Below are positions 22,590 to 34,800 of a stretch of DNA of 64,000 nt, piece after piece. A model generated the notes under the pieces. It was not told where the DNA came from and made no database searches. It saw only the letters and a list, made by a program, of their open reading frames with translations. How positions within the stretch are numbered: position 1 is the stretch's first letter; every line of letters starts with the position of its first letter. The translations under genes were made by a program, and so were the position numbers. The DNA lies in NCBI GenBank assembly GCA_023078555.1, contig CM041197.1, positions 11,133,257-11,197,256 of the forward strand. The letters are read 5' to 3'. The DNA comes from Ulva prolifera (Eukaryota > Chlorophyta > Ulvophyceae > Ulvales > Ulvaceae).

Positions 22590-23845
22590 TAGAGCTGTAA
22601 ATTTAACTTTTGGAAGCACGATTTAACGTTAATTAACAAAGCTAAAGTAAAATTAAAGTAAAATACGGTCAAAAAGCTTTACTTTAAACGTGTTTTAAAA
22701 TGGTGCTTTGCCACTTTACCATTAAAGTTGTTAAATACGTCGAAGAGGCATTTGCTGCCAATTGCACGGCATAAACACGGCACAGACATGTCCACAACCA
22801 CCTACATGCATCTATTGCACGACCTACCAACTATCTGCATCGCCTGAACAACTTGACGACGATGGAGATGCTCCTAGGCTGTCAGAATCTTGGTCACATG
22901 CAACGGAACCCATGTTCTGCATCACCAACTCCTCCTCATCCACTTCATCGACAAATTCGAGCAGACTGTCGAAGCGTGGAGCTTCAACAACAGCACCATC
23001 ATGTTCGTTCAGAAGTCCTCCTGAACGAACATGATGGTGCTGTTGTTGAAGCTCCACGCTTCGACAGTCTGCTCGAATTTGTCGATGGAGGTGCACGTTC
23101 ATCTTGGCGTACACTATCATTGCAAGCGTCTTGTTCTTCATTGACCTTCGCTTGGCAGTCAAGTTGTCTCCAAATGAGTTCCACAGCCTCTCGACAGCTG
23201 TTGAGGAGGGCTTCGCAGACATCACTTTGATTGCAGCCTCTCTCAACACTTTTCTGGGACTTGATGCATCCAAAAGGCGACTGGCGGCTCACCATCTACC
23301 CCAACTTGCTGCAATTTGCGGCTATCTATGTGCAAGTGCTTCAGAGCCTCAGTCTCATGCACACCAAGAAATGCTCTGAGAGCTCCCGACAGGAGAGTAG
23401 CCTTGATATCAGTGAGGGAAAGTGACATGTTGCTTTCACGGCGTTGTTGAACAACAGTGTGCTTGTCTTTTGTCATGTCTAGAACTTGCAGCTGCCAATT
23501 CAAACTGAGGTCTAGAGTTCCTAGTTCTTCAAGCATGAGCAAGTGCACAGCGGCACAGATAAGTACTAGGAGCCAACGGTAGGTGACTAGCTGTGACTGA
23601 GCTTTATATAACGTGCTTTGCTAGAGTTGTTTGTCCTATGAGGATGGTCAAAGTCATCTACATACAGCCCTTTTGGGTTGCCATTTTAGCTTTAAAGCCC
23701 GGTTAAAATTAAAAAAGTGTTAAAGTAAAATAAAAGTAAAAATACCCCCTTTAACGCCACTCACGCGTTTTAACGTTAATATAGTTAACTAAAATAGCTT
23801 GTTAAAATTGATTAAAATGGGATTAAAATTAAATTTACAGCTCTA
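22590..23845 (-). mobile_element. hAT-family DNA transposon, internally deleted
   Basis: The 1,256-bp element has perfect 17-bp terminal inverted repeats, TAGAGCTGTAAATTTAA at 22,590-22,606 and its complement at 23,829-23,845. It is flanked by the 8-bp duplication ACACTCAT (22,582-22,589 and 23,846-23,853). Eight-base duplications and TAGAG-type ends are hallmarks of hAT elements. AT-rich subterminal regions contrast with the GC-rich host sequence. On the minus strand, about 23,550-22,824 encodes pieces of a transposase C-terminus, including SSTAVERLWNSFGDNLTAKRR, which fits the hAT dimerisation region. The frame changes near 23,275 and the N-terminal catalytic part is missing, so it is non-autonomous. 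The ends look intact and could still be mobilised. Confidence 0.85.
22946..23087. repeat. Perfect 67-bp inverted duplication inside the hAT element
   Basis: Arms 22,946-23,012 and 23,021-23,087 are exact reverse complements separated by 8 bp. Each arm contains the same stretch of transposase coding sequence (LLNEHDGAVVEAPRF), once per strand. It arose after the element's coding region formed and would fold into a long hairpin if transcribed. Confidence 0.9.
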
Positions 23846-24076
23846 ACACTCATACACAATGATACACCACCTAGTTTTTGAAAATAATAATTGAACCTTG
23901 CCTCACTTGCCTGGGCAGACAAGTGTGCGGGAGCCGAGCCTAACGAGCATGCCTGGGCTGTTGTCCACGCCAGCCAGCTGCAAATGCCTCAAAGAAATGT
24001 ATAATGGCAACAGGAATGGTAGCTGACGTCATCAAGGTTTCTGTTGCAACTCTTGTAGCTGTAGCTGAGGCAGCTG

Positions 24077-24460
24077 CTAAAGCTCACGGAGCCGCTGCTG
24101 CTGAAATGGTTGATGCAGCTGTTGTGGCTGCATTTGATGCAGCGGTTGTAGCTGCTGATACTGCTGTTGCTGTTGTGGCTGCATTTGATGCAGCAGTTGT
24201 AGCTGCTGATACTGCTGTTGCTGTTGTGGCTGCATTTGATGCAGCAGTTGTAGCTGCTGATACTGCTGTTGCTGTTGTGGCTGCAATCTCTGCAGGTGCA
24301 GTTGCTGCTGTAGCTGCCACTGCTCATATTGTAGCATCTGGGCCTGGTATATCTGGCCATCTGCTGCCAGCTGCGTCATTTGATATTGTGGCTGGAGATT
24401 TTGCTGCAGCGTGGGTGGTCTCGTTGGCTCGCTGTTCTGAACTGTCGTCTGATTCGGCAC
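24077..24460 (-). CDS. Gln-rich open frame, function unknown
   Basis: The minus strand is open for about 127 codons with runs of Gln and a repeated module around QYQQLQLLHQMQPQQQ. Upstream it continues as NSEPTRPPTLQQNLQPQYQ, which looks like genuine low-complexity protein. The complementary plus strand is also open as Ala/Val repeats, so openness alone proves little. No domain, start context or splice partner is visible. It may be a fragment of a host gene or of a mobile-element protein. Confidence 0.2.
   Translation of the reverse strand: MPNQTTVQNSEPTRPPTLQQNLQPQYQMTQLAADGQIYQAQMLQYEQWQLQQQLHLQRLQPQQQQQYQQLQLLHQMQPQQQQQYQQLQLLHQMQPQQQQQYQQLQPLHQMQPQQLHQPFQQQRLREL
24136..24288. repeat. 51-bp tandem repeat, three units
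   Basis: Units begin GATGCAGC at 24,136, 24,187 and 24,238 and differ at only a few positions. A 24-nt partial unit precedes them at 24,112. The unit is 17 codons long, so frame is kept whatever the copy number on either strand. Confidence 0.85.
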
Positions 24461-26131
24461 CTTTGCAGCCTGGTTTCTGTTGGCCTGTGTGGATCTTTTC
24501 GCAGTCCTCTGCTGCTGCAGCTGCTTGCTGTTCTGAAATGTACTCTGATCTGTCGGAAGGTTTGTTCAGGTTCGTAGTGTGCTGGGTAACAAGCGTGACC
24601 ATTTGTTATAATCACCGGATCGCGGCTGTGCTCGCGACGCAAATTTACTTAATTGTTGCAAGTGTTGTCAGGCGATAAGAGCCTGATCCCAGTTGAGGCT
24701 GATGGCGGTACTCGTGCTGCCGACGTGGGAAATGGTCGCACCTGCGAAGTACGATCATCAACGATCAGTAAATGCTCTTCGTCCATGTTCAATCGTCTGA
24801 TCCGCTGCCAGCTGTTTAACGAAACGTTTCAGGCGGGGAGCAGTTGGCTGGCTGGCTATTGTTGACGTTCGCGTGAAAGATTCTTGCCGTTGTCCAGCGC
24901 TGGCTTGTTCACCGGAAACACTAAATCACAATAAGTTCATTTATTCAACCAAGCTTAAATTCTCCGTTCTTCGCTAGCAGATCATGTCAAGCTGCATGCG
25001 CTAGTTAACACCGGGAAGTCTACCCAGGTTGCTCGGCACTTATGAACAGCCTTCAAGCAAAGCACTAATCATTACCATGGCATTCGCGGTCCAGTTTCCA
25101 TATCGCAGGCAGCGACGGGCTTCGTTGCAGCGTGGCGGGGCGTACGCCGGTGCGCCTGCGGCGGGGGAGGTGTCCATGCATTGGTTGTGCCGCGTCGCTG
25201 ACGCATGCGGTCAGGAGCAATTCGTAAAGCACGAGGGATGACGGTTTCGGTCACGTGGGTCAGGCTGAGGGAGGTGACTTTAGAGAGGAGCTCTCCCGCC
25301 GTAACCTTGAGTGTTCAGTGTGCATATAAGGATGTGCACACTGTGATCTGTAACCATTCTTCTTACTGTTTCACGGTATTAGCATCTCCTCGTTTAAGTG
25401 TTCCTCGGTTCTACCTCTGTGCGCAGCAGGTATGGAACACTGGCCTCTTGACCTGACCTGACGTAAAGACGCGTCTGACCTGCACAACTGTAGCTGGTTT
25501 ATGACACTTTCGGCATTGCAGTAGAGGCCACAGGGCACTCCAAACTGAAAATCTGCCTCATGAGTGGGAAGTGGCTAACCGTACAATTTGAAGGACTACA
25601 TCTGTTACAAAATGTGGCATGATGTGTGGACAGAGCGACCTTTGTAAACCACGTACACCGACAACCTATGTCAACGAGCCGGCTAAGGCGCCTTAGCGCT
25701 TTTGATCTACCCCGGAAGCATGCTATAGCAGTACCGGTGTTGGTGAAGCCTTCCGTCGCATGGATGCATAGCGCAACCAGACTCAAGTTGATACTTTAAT
25801 ACGTGCGAGAGCATTGCACAGCGTCCACCACGAAGTACAGGCTGGGTATGAGACGATGCACGCTGGCCGGTCTGTAACCGCCGGGCCCCTATCGCAATGA
25901 GGCATAATTCCGTGTCTGTGCTATTTGCATCTAAACACTTCTACAGGCATCGGGAAGGATTCAGATGTGGAGAGCACATCCAACACACCAGTCTAGAGGG
26001 ACAAGAGTGTGGCATCATATCGATGTAGAACAAGTCCCATTTCGCAAGGCACAATCTACAACACGGCCATCAAGTTCGTACAAGTGTCAGCGAGGAAAGG
26101 GGGAAGTAGGCTTGGGGCAGAGTGAAATCTG

Positions 26132-26290
26132 CTACAGTGTAGCCCAGCTGGCGGCAGGCGATGGCGACACCTGCCCAACGAACCTGTCGCCATAGAACGG
26201 CCCCCATGAGCCCTTGGAGACGATTTCAAGACGGCCGACATCCCAGCTACCAGCAAGGAAAACACCGAGGAGCCTTTGATCACCCTTTCT
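26132..26290 (-). pseudogene. Second minus-strand SRCR relic
   Basis: The minus strand reads KGDQRLLGVF, VGRLEIVSKGSWGPF and then, one frame away, ACRQLGYTV. This is the front half of an SRCR domain homologous to 5,863-5,702. A one-base deletion before the CRQLGYT core breaks the frame. The WGxVC cysteine is replaced (WGPFYGD). The matching rear half and next domain seen in the first copy are not recognisable here. Confidence 0.55.
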
Positions 26291-26899
26291 TGCATGGCAA
26301 TTGGACTCGTGCAATGCATGAGATCTGTGGCATCACTGAAGCTTACTGTTGAGAATGCACATTTCTACATACATTGAGCGCAGAAGGCATCTAGTGGCCC
26401 AAGTATTGCAGCATCGGTGCTTTACGGTGAGCATGTATACATATATGTGCATACTACCGCGCAAAACCAAAATCCGGAGAGGCCGGTGACACCGCAAGGG
26501 CAACAAATATGCACGCCAACGCTAGCTACCCGTGTGTTCTTGCGTGCATGGTGTTCATATCCGTGCCGTGCTACATCTCTCCAGCGTTGCCCTAGACAGA
26601 CACAACATCGGCTTGTTTGGCATTAATATTGGCTGTCGCCAACCGCTTGCATAGATAAATGATGCACACCGATGTTCAGACTATAGAGTCCAATACCGAG
26701 GTTGAAGGCTATTCGGATGATGGGTAGCAATTGGTATCTCTTAAGCAGGTAATTTTTTGTAAGCTTTGTCAAATTACTCGGTGTCAGCATTGATACTAAC
26801 GCCCCGCTACTGTGCACCGACTGCAGGCAATTGTGAACCAAGGCTCCCCCAGCTTGTAGATGCGGCCATCATGTTGCATGCTTTGGTAGTACGTGTAAT

Positions 26900-28480
26900 G
26901 CTGCTGAGCTGGGCTGAGATGTGTATCTCCCGTTTACTCTTGTAATAAGATGTGTCATATGCATGGCCGAGCTGCCCGGTGCGGAGTGCGATCTTAGAAA
27001 ACCGAAGCTTGCCTGCTTGGACAGCTACACACAGGTGCTGCAAGGACAAAAACTTCTATCCGTGCTGCAAGACGTGACTAAATCATTGTCCGCAGTACAG
27101 TGGCTAGAAGACATTCTCGCGCAGCCAGGACAGTTGCCGATAGACTTAATATTGGCGAGTGTCTACGAGCGCGCATGGTAGTGGTGGGCCCCACGGGCCG
27201 AGCGCGGCGTTGTGGTCAAATGATGACTGCCCAGAGCCGTTGGCACGCACAAGTTGCGGATTGGCGCATTATACCAACGCATCCGACCCACGTCTCGAAG
27301 CAGGTGGAATCTACGTGTCAGTTACCGGGCGAGTCATCTTGGGAGCTGCCCACCGTTCGAATGACACAGCGTCTATGCTGAGCTGCATCCGCCTCGAGGT
27401 TTGCTTGCGCCCGCTTTTCTCGCAAGTTCCCAAAAAATAGCTCCCTCTGTCCCAGACAGCATCATGGTTCATTGCATCAAGTCGTAGGAATGCATAAATG
27501 ACCAGCGACTGCCACATCTGGCGTTCGCATAGCGTTTGCTGCTTCCACCAGAAATGCACCCGGAAGCCAAATCTCTCAGACTTGTACGTCTCTGCTCGCC
27601 AATTCGGCTGTATACCCTCAAGACAAAGCATTGCGGACTTTGTCTGAGAGATAGGGGCAGCGAGTGATCGCTGAAATGAAGGTGCGCTGGAATGTGGTTT
27701 GCAGTGCCGCTATCATGATCATGTGTGCTTTCACTCGATGTAAGAGGGCTCGAGCGTATACAAACTCAACTACAATCCAGATCTACTTATCGACTTGCGG
27801 GTGATGGTTTAGATTGCACAGCGGGGCCGTTAATTGCTGTGGCCTGCGCTGAGCGTCGGCACTGTGATATGCAGCACAGTCCTGCTGCGGCCATCCTCCA
27901 CCGGCGTAATCGGGAACTTCCTGTTGAAATTAAAAGTCGGGTTGCGCTGGCCTGTTGACGGAATGGTCGCCTGTGTTGTTAAGTTTAAGCGGACGTGGTG
28001 CAGACTCCATGTGGTTGATCAAGGCTGAGCTATACCTCTATAAGAACACACGGGCATAGCTATGCCTATGTACAATATTCATGCCCATCCAGCCAATCTG
28101 AGCGCTTGCTTGTCGTGAAGTGACGTTGCACCGAGGGCCACATGACACAGCAGCGACGTTCATTAGCTGCAAATCATACCGCTCTGACCCAGAATTGGTC
28201 TGTCGTATGTACGCCTTTCTGTGTCAATCAGACCTGCACAAGCCTGCATAGCGCGCCAGTGCAGCATAGGTACGCCGGCAGAGTCGGTGCTGCTTGTCCC
28301 AGCTGCACTGTAAACTGTCGGAACAATGTGCATGTGTGTGTGTGTGTTCATGAGGGATGACGGCTTTGCACTGATAATCTTGACCACGTTCCCGGCTGGT
28401 ATGCCATCCCGATTGTGACGCTGCAGATACAGTGGTGCTGTCGTACCCATGCATTGCACTGCACAGTGTGGCCAGTGAGC
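26900..28480. repeat. Upstream homology block, copy 2
   Basis: This is the gene B counterpart of 6,820-8,350. Its plus strand carries the longest version of the shared frame (about 26,960-27,178), opening MAELPGAECDL and ending LASVYERAW. The same frame is interrupted in copy 1 and shifted in copy 3. I recognise no family, and it may be chance. Confidence 0.5.
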
Positions 28481-28504
28481 GTGCACACTGGGATTCAATG
28501 CGAT

Positions 28505-28598
28505 TTTCTGGGCGTGGTGGTGTCTTGGTGTTTGCTTCGTCTGGTTGCTTCTTTTGCGGTGCTGCCCGCCTTGCTGCCTTTGTCCTTGTAACACTCCA
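28505..28598. mobile_element. Short MITE-family insert with 12-bp flanking repeat
   Basis: The 94-bp insert is bounded by identical ATTCAATGCGAT at 28,493-28,504 and 28,599-28,610, consistent with a target duplication. Read on the minus strand it begins near GTGTTACAAGGACAAAGGCA, matching the ends of the elements at 8,405 and 10,035. Only one terminus of the family is present. A 12-bp duplication is long for a MITE, so retroposition is an alternative. Confidence 0.5.
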
Positions 28599-28639
28599 AT
28601 TCAATGCGATGCTCTTGGGGAAACTTTGTTATGCAACAA

Positions 28640-28871
28640 CCCCCCCCTCATGGAGCATGCAGCAATTTCATGCTGTATTTTGCCCCAGCCCCTCATAAGC
28701 TCTCCCGCACCCTGACCCGATGCGTCAGGCACTAGCCCCTTGTGCACATCCGCATGATGCCCCCAGCCAGGCCAACACCAAGGATACCCTGAGCACGGCA
28801 CTGCGGCGTCCGACAATGGCGACTGCCCCTCACCTGACCAGTGCCCCTCACCCTTGCATCCCATGCTGCAG
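28640..28871 (+). promoter_or_regulatory. Conserved 5' leader of gene B
   Basis: An 8-nt C run (28,640-28,647) stands 224 nt before the start. Downstream sequence such as AAGCTCTCCCG aligns with the gene A leader. CTGCAG abuts the ATG as a probable splice acceptor. Confidence 0.4.
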
Positions 28872-31800
28872 ATGGCTGCAAAGCCACAGCGCTCTGCGGC
28901 GCATGCGGCCGCGGTGGCTGTCACCATCCTCCTTGCCGCCGCCCCAGCCTGCGCCGATGTGCCGTCCATCGACATGATCTCCGTCGGCAGCCGGGCGCCG
29001 GGGCGCTCGGCACGACCGGCGCGGCCGCCACGACCGGCGCGGCCGGCGCGGCCAGCTCGGCCGGCGCGACCGACCCGCCCTGGGCGCCCCAATGCGGCCC
29101 AGCCGCCCGGCGGGGGGGACGCCATCATGCCTGACCCTGCAACGCCTGTCATCGAGCCGCCCGCAGGCGCAACCCCCGCTGCACCACCCACGGACGTGCC
29201 AGGAGGTGAGATGCAGCAGGTCGCCGTGGTGAACGTATGCATAGCGAGCCGAGCGTCACCACGCGGCTTTGATACATCCTGCAGAGGTCCTGAGCTTGTT
29301 TGTTTTTTGGCTGATGTTGTGGACACTCAGGTCACCTCCAGACCTGCCTGCATCACCACCCGACTCCAAGGTGTACCCGGGTAGTAGCTTTAAGTGGAGG
29401 CTGTGCTGGAGCAGAGCAGCATTTCTGTGTATGTAGGTGTGCATGCTTACAAAGCCGTATCCGTCTGGTCATTTACAACTCCGACATCCGGGATTTGTGC
29501 CTACATGCATGCCGGTATACGACTGCATGGCCTTTGAAGCAGCACATCATTGCTCTGCATGCCTCGATACCCCAGGCCCGGCGGCCGGCACGCCCAATCG
29601 TTCACCGCAGGCTGTTCTGCTGTCGACCATGCATGTGCAGGCTGCACTGCCTGCTGCAGATTGCGATGCTGCAAGTCACTGCCGCCTTGTGCAGAGCAGT
29701 GTTGGTCGCCCTGCGGCATTTCTAGGGCTGTCAACCAGAATCTAGACCTAAAACTTCAAATTTCTTATGTGTGATCAGACCCGACGACCATGTGCTACTG
29801 CAGAGGAGGGGGACTTGAGGCTGGTGGGGAGGGTCGACGTCAATGCAACGCTTTGTCACGGGCGCGGTTCAGGTCTTCCAGAACGGCGCCTACGGGGCAG
29901 TCTGCCATGAAGGCTTTGACGCAGCGGCCGCAGACGTAGCGTGCCGGCAGCTGGGCTTCATTGGTGGCACCAACATCCCGCTGGCCATTGCGGGTAATCT
30001 GGACCGAGAGCAGGAACGCACTGTAATCGAGGTCCGTTCCAGCGCAATGACTCGTTCACATCAAATTCAGCTTCGGGCCGCAAGTGAGGGGCACATCTTG
30101 CGTGGCAGATTTGCTGGGTACACTCGTGTGCCGTCAACATCTCTGTGCAGATGGTTGCAGTTCATTTGTGCGTGTGAAGTTCTTATGTGTGTGCTAAAGC
30201 TTGAGAAGCTACAGCTTCTAAAAGGTGCAGGCGTATTCTTGTTACTGTTCATCAACAATCTGATGGGTTGTTGGAATGAAAGACACAACTGTGGGCATTG
30301 CTGGTGTAGTTGATGTGTGAGTCTTCCGGGCCACCTGTCGGTGGTTCTGTCACACTGTCACACGGGGCCCTATGATTTGATTCATTCAACAGCGATGATG
30401 TCCGGACATGACTACTGGAATTCAAAGAATCCCTGCTTGGGGATTTAGGACAGGAAAACTTGCACATAGTTGTGATGTTGGCTGGTGTGAGTCAGCCTGG
30501 GGCTAGCAGGCCTGTAGCTGTAGCTACTACCACCACATAGTGATCGCCTGCATGCGAAGTTCCTCTTGCCCCTCCTCCTGCACAGGCAACCTACACCTTG
30601 TGTCGGAGTTTCCCTGGTCATGTCATCGGTACCTAAGAAACCCATCTGTTGAAACTCCTGTGCATTGTCTGGCATACGTGCGCCCATGCATGCCTTCATG
30701 CCACACCAGGCCTCCGCACAGGAGCAGTCCTGATGGGAACGCAAGCCTCGAATGTGTGCTCAGTGCATCAATTGAGGCAGTGATGTGAGCACCATGGCCA
30801 TTGCAAGAATGTGACCCTGTCGGTTCGGTCGGATCGGTCCGATACCGCAGCTGTAGCTGGCTAGAATGTTCACTCTGAGAATGGCTTCTTGAAGACAGAT
30901 GTGGTTGCAATCGTCTGCATCCATTGTGGCACAGGTATTTCGAGACGCGCGGAGTTGCTACGCCCTCTAGCAGCAACTCTGTGTTGCAGACCAGCCAGAA
31001 CAAGTGCCAGAATTGAGCCGACCCGGCTGCATGCAGTCCGTCCTGGCCCCCATGGTGCTGGAGAACCTGGCGTGCACGGGCACCGAGGAGCGGCTCGTCG
31101 ACTGCCCCGGCTCCCGAGAGCCTCCAGATTACGGCTTCAACCCTGACTACGTGTACACGTACAATGGCTTCAACACCAACGGCTGCGATCCCCTCGACGG
31201 GACGTACGCATTTGTTGCCTGCGGTGCTGAGACTGGTCCAGGTTCGCCGATCTGCTGCTCGAGATCCCCGCGATTGCGCTCTTCAGCAGCTGCCCCATGC
31301 GTGTGATCCGCATGGACGTGTCCGTTGCGTTGCGAACTCGGCTCTGAGTTTGTCGTAGAGCTTCGGCTCTGTCGGCGATGGCTTGAGAGAAGTCGAGTGC
31401 TCTGAAGGTGCAGCGCTGGGTTTGAAAAGACTGCTGCTTTGCTTAGACTCTACAGGGCTCGCCTGCCTGGTCAATTTCCAGGCGCATACAGCCTGTCACC
31501 GTTAAGATGTACAGAACCGTTCTGATGCAGCTAATCTGCTGAGGTATGTCCAGAGGTGGAAGGCTTTCGCCCCTGTAGCCACTTCTTGGGGAGGGCTTGT
31601 GTGAGGCCTCATATGGCCACAATCCTGTGGTTTGATAGGGTGAAACTTTTTTATGATTCAACATTGCCTACATATGGTTAGTAATACAGTCATGCAACGA
31701 CCTGTGCATCCGCAAGCTCGAATTCAGACAGTGTCCGTGGCTGTCAACTAAGTGAACCTATAGTCACGGCGACAGCCATGATGAACGACTGCCTTCTGCC

Positions 31801-34800
31801 ATCCTGGAAATCAAGTCCCGCATTTGACTGAATATCCCTGGACCTGTGCTGATTGTAGCCGATCGTGCCTGCAGTATCGGCATGTCTCAATTGAGCGCGA
31901 CAGCGCACAACCATGGCTGCAGCCATTCTTCACATTCCCACAGGAACGTGTGAGGATCAGCATGATCATATTTCCCAGTGATCATCAACAATGCGATCTT
32001 ACCATGATATCGTGCAGATACGGGCGACCTGCGGCTGACCGGAGGCCTGGCATCCGAGGACGGCAATGCACAGTTCGGGCGGCTCGAGGTGTTCAACGAC
32101 GGCGGCTGGGGCACCGTCTGCGACCGCACCGGCCAAGGCTTTGGCCGGAACAGAAACTTCGGAGCTTTCACAGACGAGTCGGTGGAGGTCGCCTGTAAGC
32201 AGCTTGGCTTTGCCCATGGCTCCAAGACTCAGCTGTCCGTGCGCTCCTGAGCCTCATGGAATTGCTGGCAGTGCACACATGACACTCGCGATTGACACTC
32301 ACCCTAGGTGCATGTCCGAGCACTCTTACTGCATGGCTCCTCGCAGCGCGCCGCCCAAGGCCGTCATACGTGTGTTGGTAACGGATGTTTTTCGTTGCGG
32401 TGGCGCACATGAGGTATATAGCTGTCAGCATCACACATCATGATGACTCCGCACGCCACTGCTGCTTGCGCCACCGACACCGACACTGCTTATTTACAAA
32501 AGAGTGAACGGGAGAAAACAAACACTGAAACCGAATCCCATCCGAATCAACTGCAACATACACTCACACACACACGAACACTACAACCGCACTCACAACT
32601 CAGTCCGGCAGGATCGCGTCCTCCAGGCCCGCATCATACATCACCGACACTGCTGCTTGCGCCGGCCGCCACATCAGCAAGTGTGACACTGGTCAGGGGC
32701 ACATATGATACGAGCAAGCAGGAGCACAGACATGTACATCTTGCTCAGCGAGCAGGTGCTGGGAAAATGCGGCCGGAATTGTGTTGACCCTTTCGTTTAC
32801 CAAACGCCACACCTCGAATCTATCGTGAAGCTCCCTGTGGCACCATTGTTTTCCTGGCTATGTTCGGTTTTCGCCACACTCTCCGGCCGCGAACGGAGCT
32901 GTGATGAACCATCAAATGTCTGTGCTCCTTTTTCTGATGCTGCGATGAGTCCAGAAAACTGCTCTTCAACATGATCAGCTATCTGATCCCATTGCAGTAC
33001 CAAATGGTTGATTCTGCGCTACAGTATATCTGGCTGACCGTGCTAAACCATCACCTGTCATCCAGCAGGCATCAGTGCGTCACGGTTCATTGTCAGACTT
33101 CTGTACTCTATGCCCCATGACAGGAATCCTCTCATCGTATTGGCAGATATGCAGCAACCCGACCCTTCGCTGGAGGACCGGCGAGTGCCGACATGGCTCG
33201 CTGGCGCAGCCTGCAACGGCACCGAGGCGGCTCTCTCCGACTGCCCCGGCGTCGCCCTGGAGAACAACACCCAGGCCTGCGGTCTCAGAAACATTCTGGT
33301 CGTTTCATGCTTCAATGACGGCGACTCTAGTGCGGTTCCTCCACTGTGACACCGTCCGCTGGCCTGTTACCTTGCTGTCTAATGAACTTCATTACTTGAA
33401 GGCCTGAAGGCCTGGCCTGTCTCTGTTGAGATGGAACTACCACAACATCCCTCGAGTAGCTAGGGTTGACCTCGTCTGATCTGCAGGGCCCATCGATCTC
33501 TGCACTGTGTGTCTTTCAAGCTTGCTCAAGTAGTGATGCTTGTCTGTGTCACACTGTTTGTTTGCGTCTCAAAGTAATGGGCTCAGGGCCCAATGGTCAC
33601 AAAGTACAGGATTGCTTGTAGCTCACATGCAAATTCCGGCAGTGAGGCAAAGTAGTGTATGTTCTGATACACTTGGAGTACACTCAGCAAAACAGTTCTA
33701 TCGCCTATACAGGCAGGGACGGCGAGCTGCGCCTCGTGCAAGGCAGCTCGGGCCCAGGGTACGAGTACGGCCGCCTCGAGATCTTTCTGCGGGGATTCTG
33801 GAGCACCATCTGCGACACGGATGGATTCACCCCCGACGCGGCACAGGTGGCTTGCAGCATCCTTGGGTATGATGGCGGCTCCTCAATACAGTTCCGGCAG
33901 CCTTACGCTGACGCGTTCCGGCCTGAGAACCAGGTACAATATACTGCATCACTGACTTGACGACTCTGTCAGAATTCCGATTCGTCCTCTAGGACAGTAA
34001 CGGCTTTGTGGACCAAGGCATGGAGATGCGATCATGTTCAAGCTGAATGCTGCGGGGCAGCGTGCTTAAGGAGATTTTTCATGCCGTGTGATTCATGGCT
34101 GATCCTGATGCAAAATACTCGATTATTGGGATCTCTCTGCAGGTGCTGGTCGCCAGCCTGCCGGTCGGGCTGGCCTCGGTGGACTGCAACGGCACCGAAT
34201 CGTCCCTCCTGGACTGCACCTGCAGCCAGAATGACCTGCAGGAATGCGGCGTTGCCGGCACCAATCTCACAGATGCCACAGTCCTCACCTGCGCCAACAC
34301 TGTCGACAGTGCGCTCTCCATGCTATCTGGTTGGAACCGTTGACTAGCACAGTGAATTCCTTCAGCTGGGATGCCTTGAGTGGCGCCACACACTGCATGA
34401 ACCCACACACACACGTCAGACCACTTCGGGGCCATCTGGCGCCACGATGTCTCGACTTCCAGCCAAACGCCCCTGCCAAAGGAAAGACGCACCACATGTG
34501 GCCACATCATGATGGCAGACTTGGAACGTCCGTGACGCAGCATTCGCTCATTCCTTCTGGATCAGCCGCGGCTGCTTAGCCGCCATTCAATTAAGCCGTG
34601 ATGTGCCTGCTTTTCTGCGATACATGCACTGACTCAGATCTTGCTCGTTAACGTTGCCCATTTGGCAGGATCCTCTAGCCATCCAAATGTTGGACATGAT
34701 AAGTTCGGGTAATGTAGTCCAGCTGCGCAGGCTGCGACAAGACATCGCCGATGGAGGAGGGCTCTGTGCGCCTGCGCGGCGGCTTCGGCTCGCTCTGCGA

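Larger units (their letters stand above)
23854..25960. other. Repeat-bearing spacer, no certain gene
   Basis: Apart from the tandem repeat and the Gln-rich frame listed separately, no gene is supported. The stretch beyond 25.0 kb has only short, overlapping frames. Confidence 0.35.
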
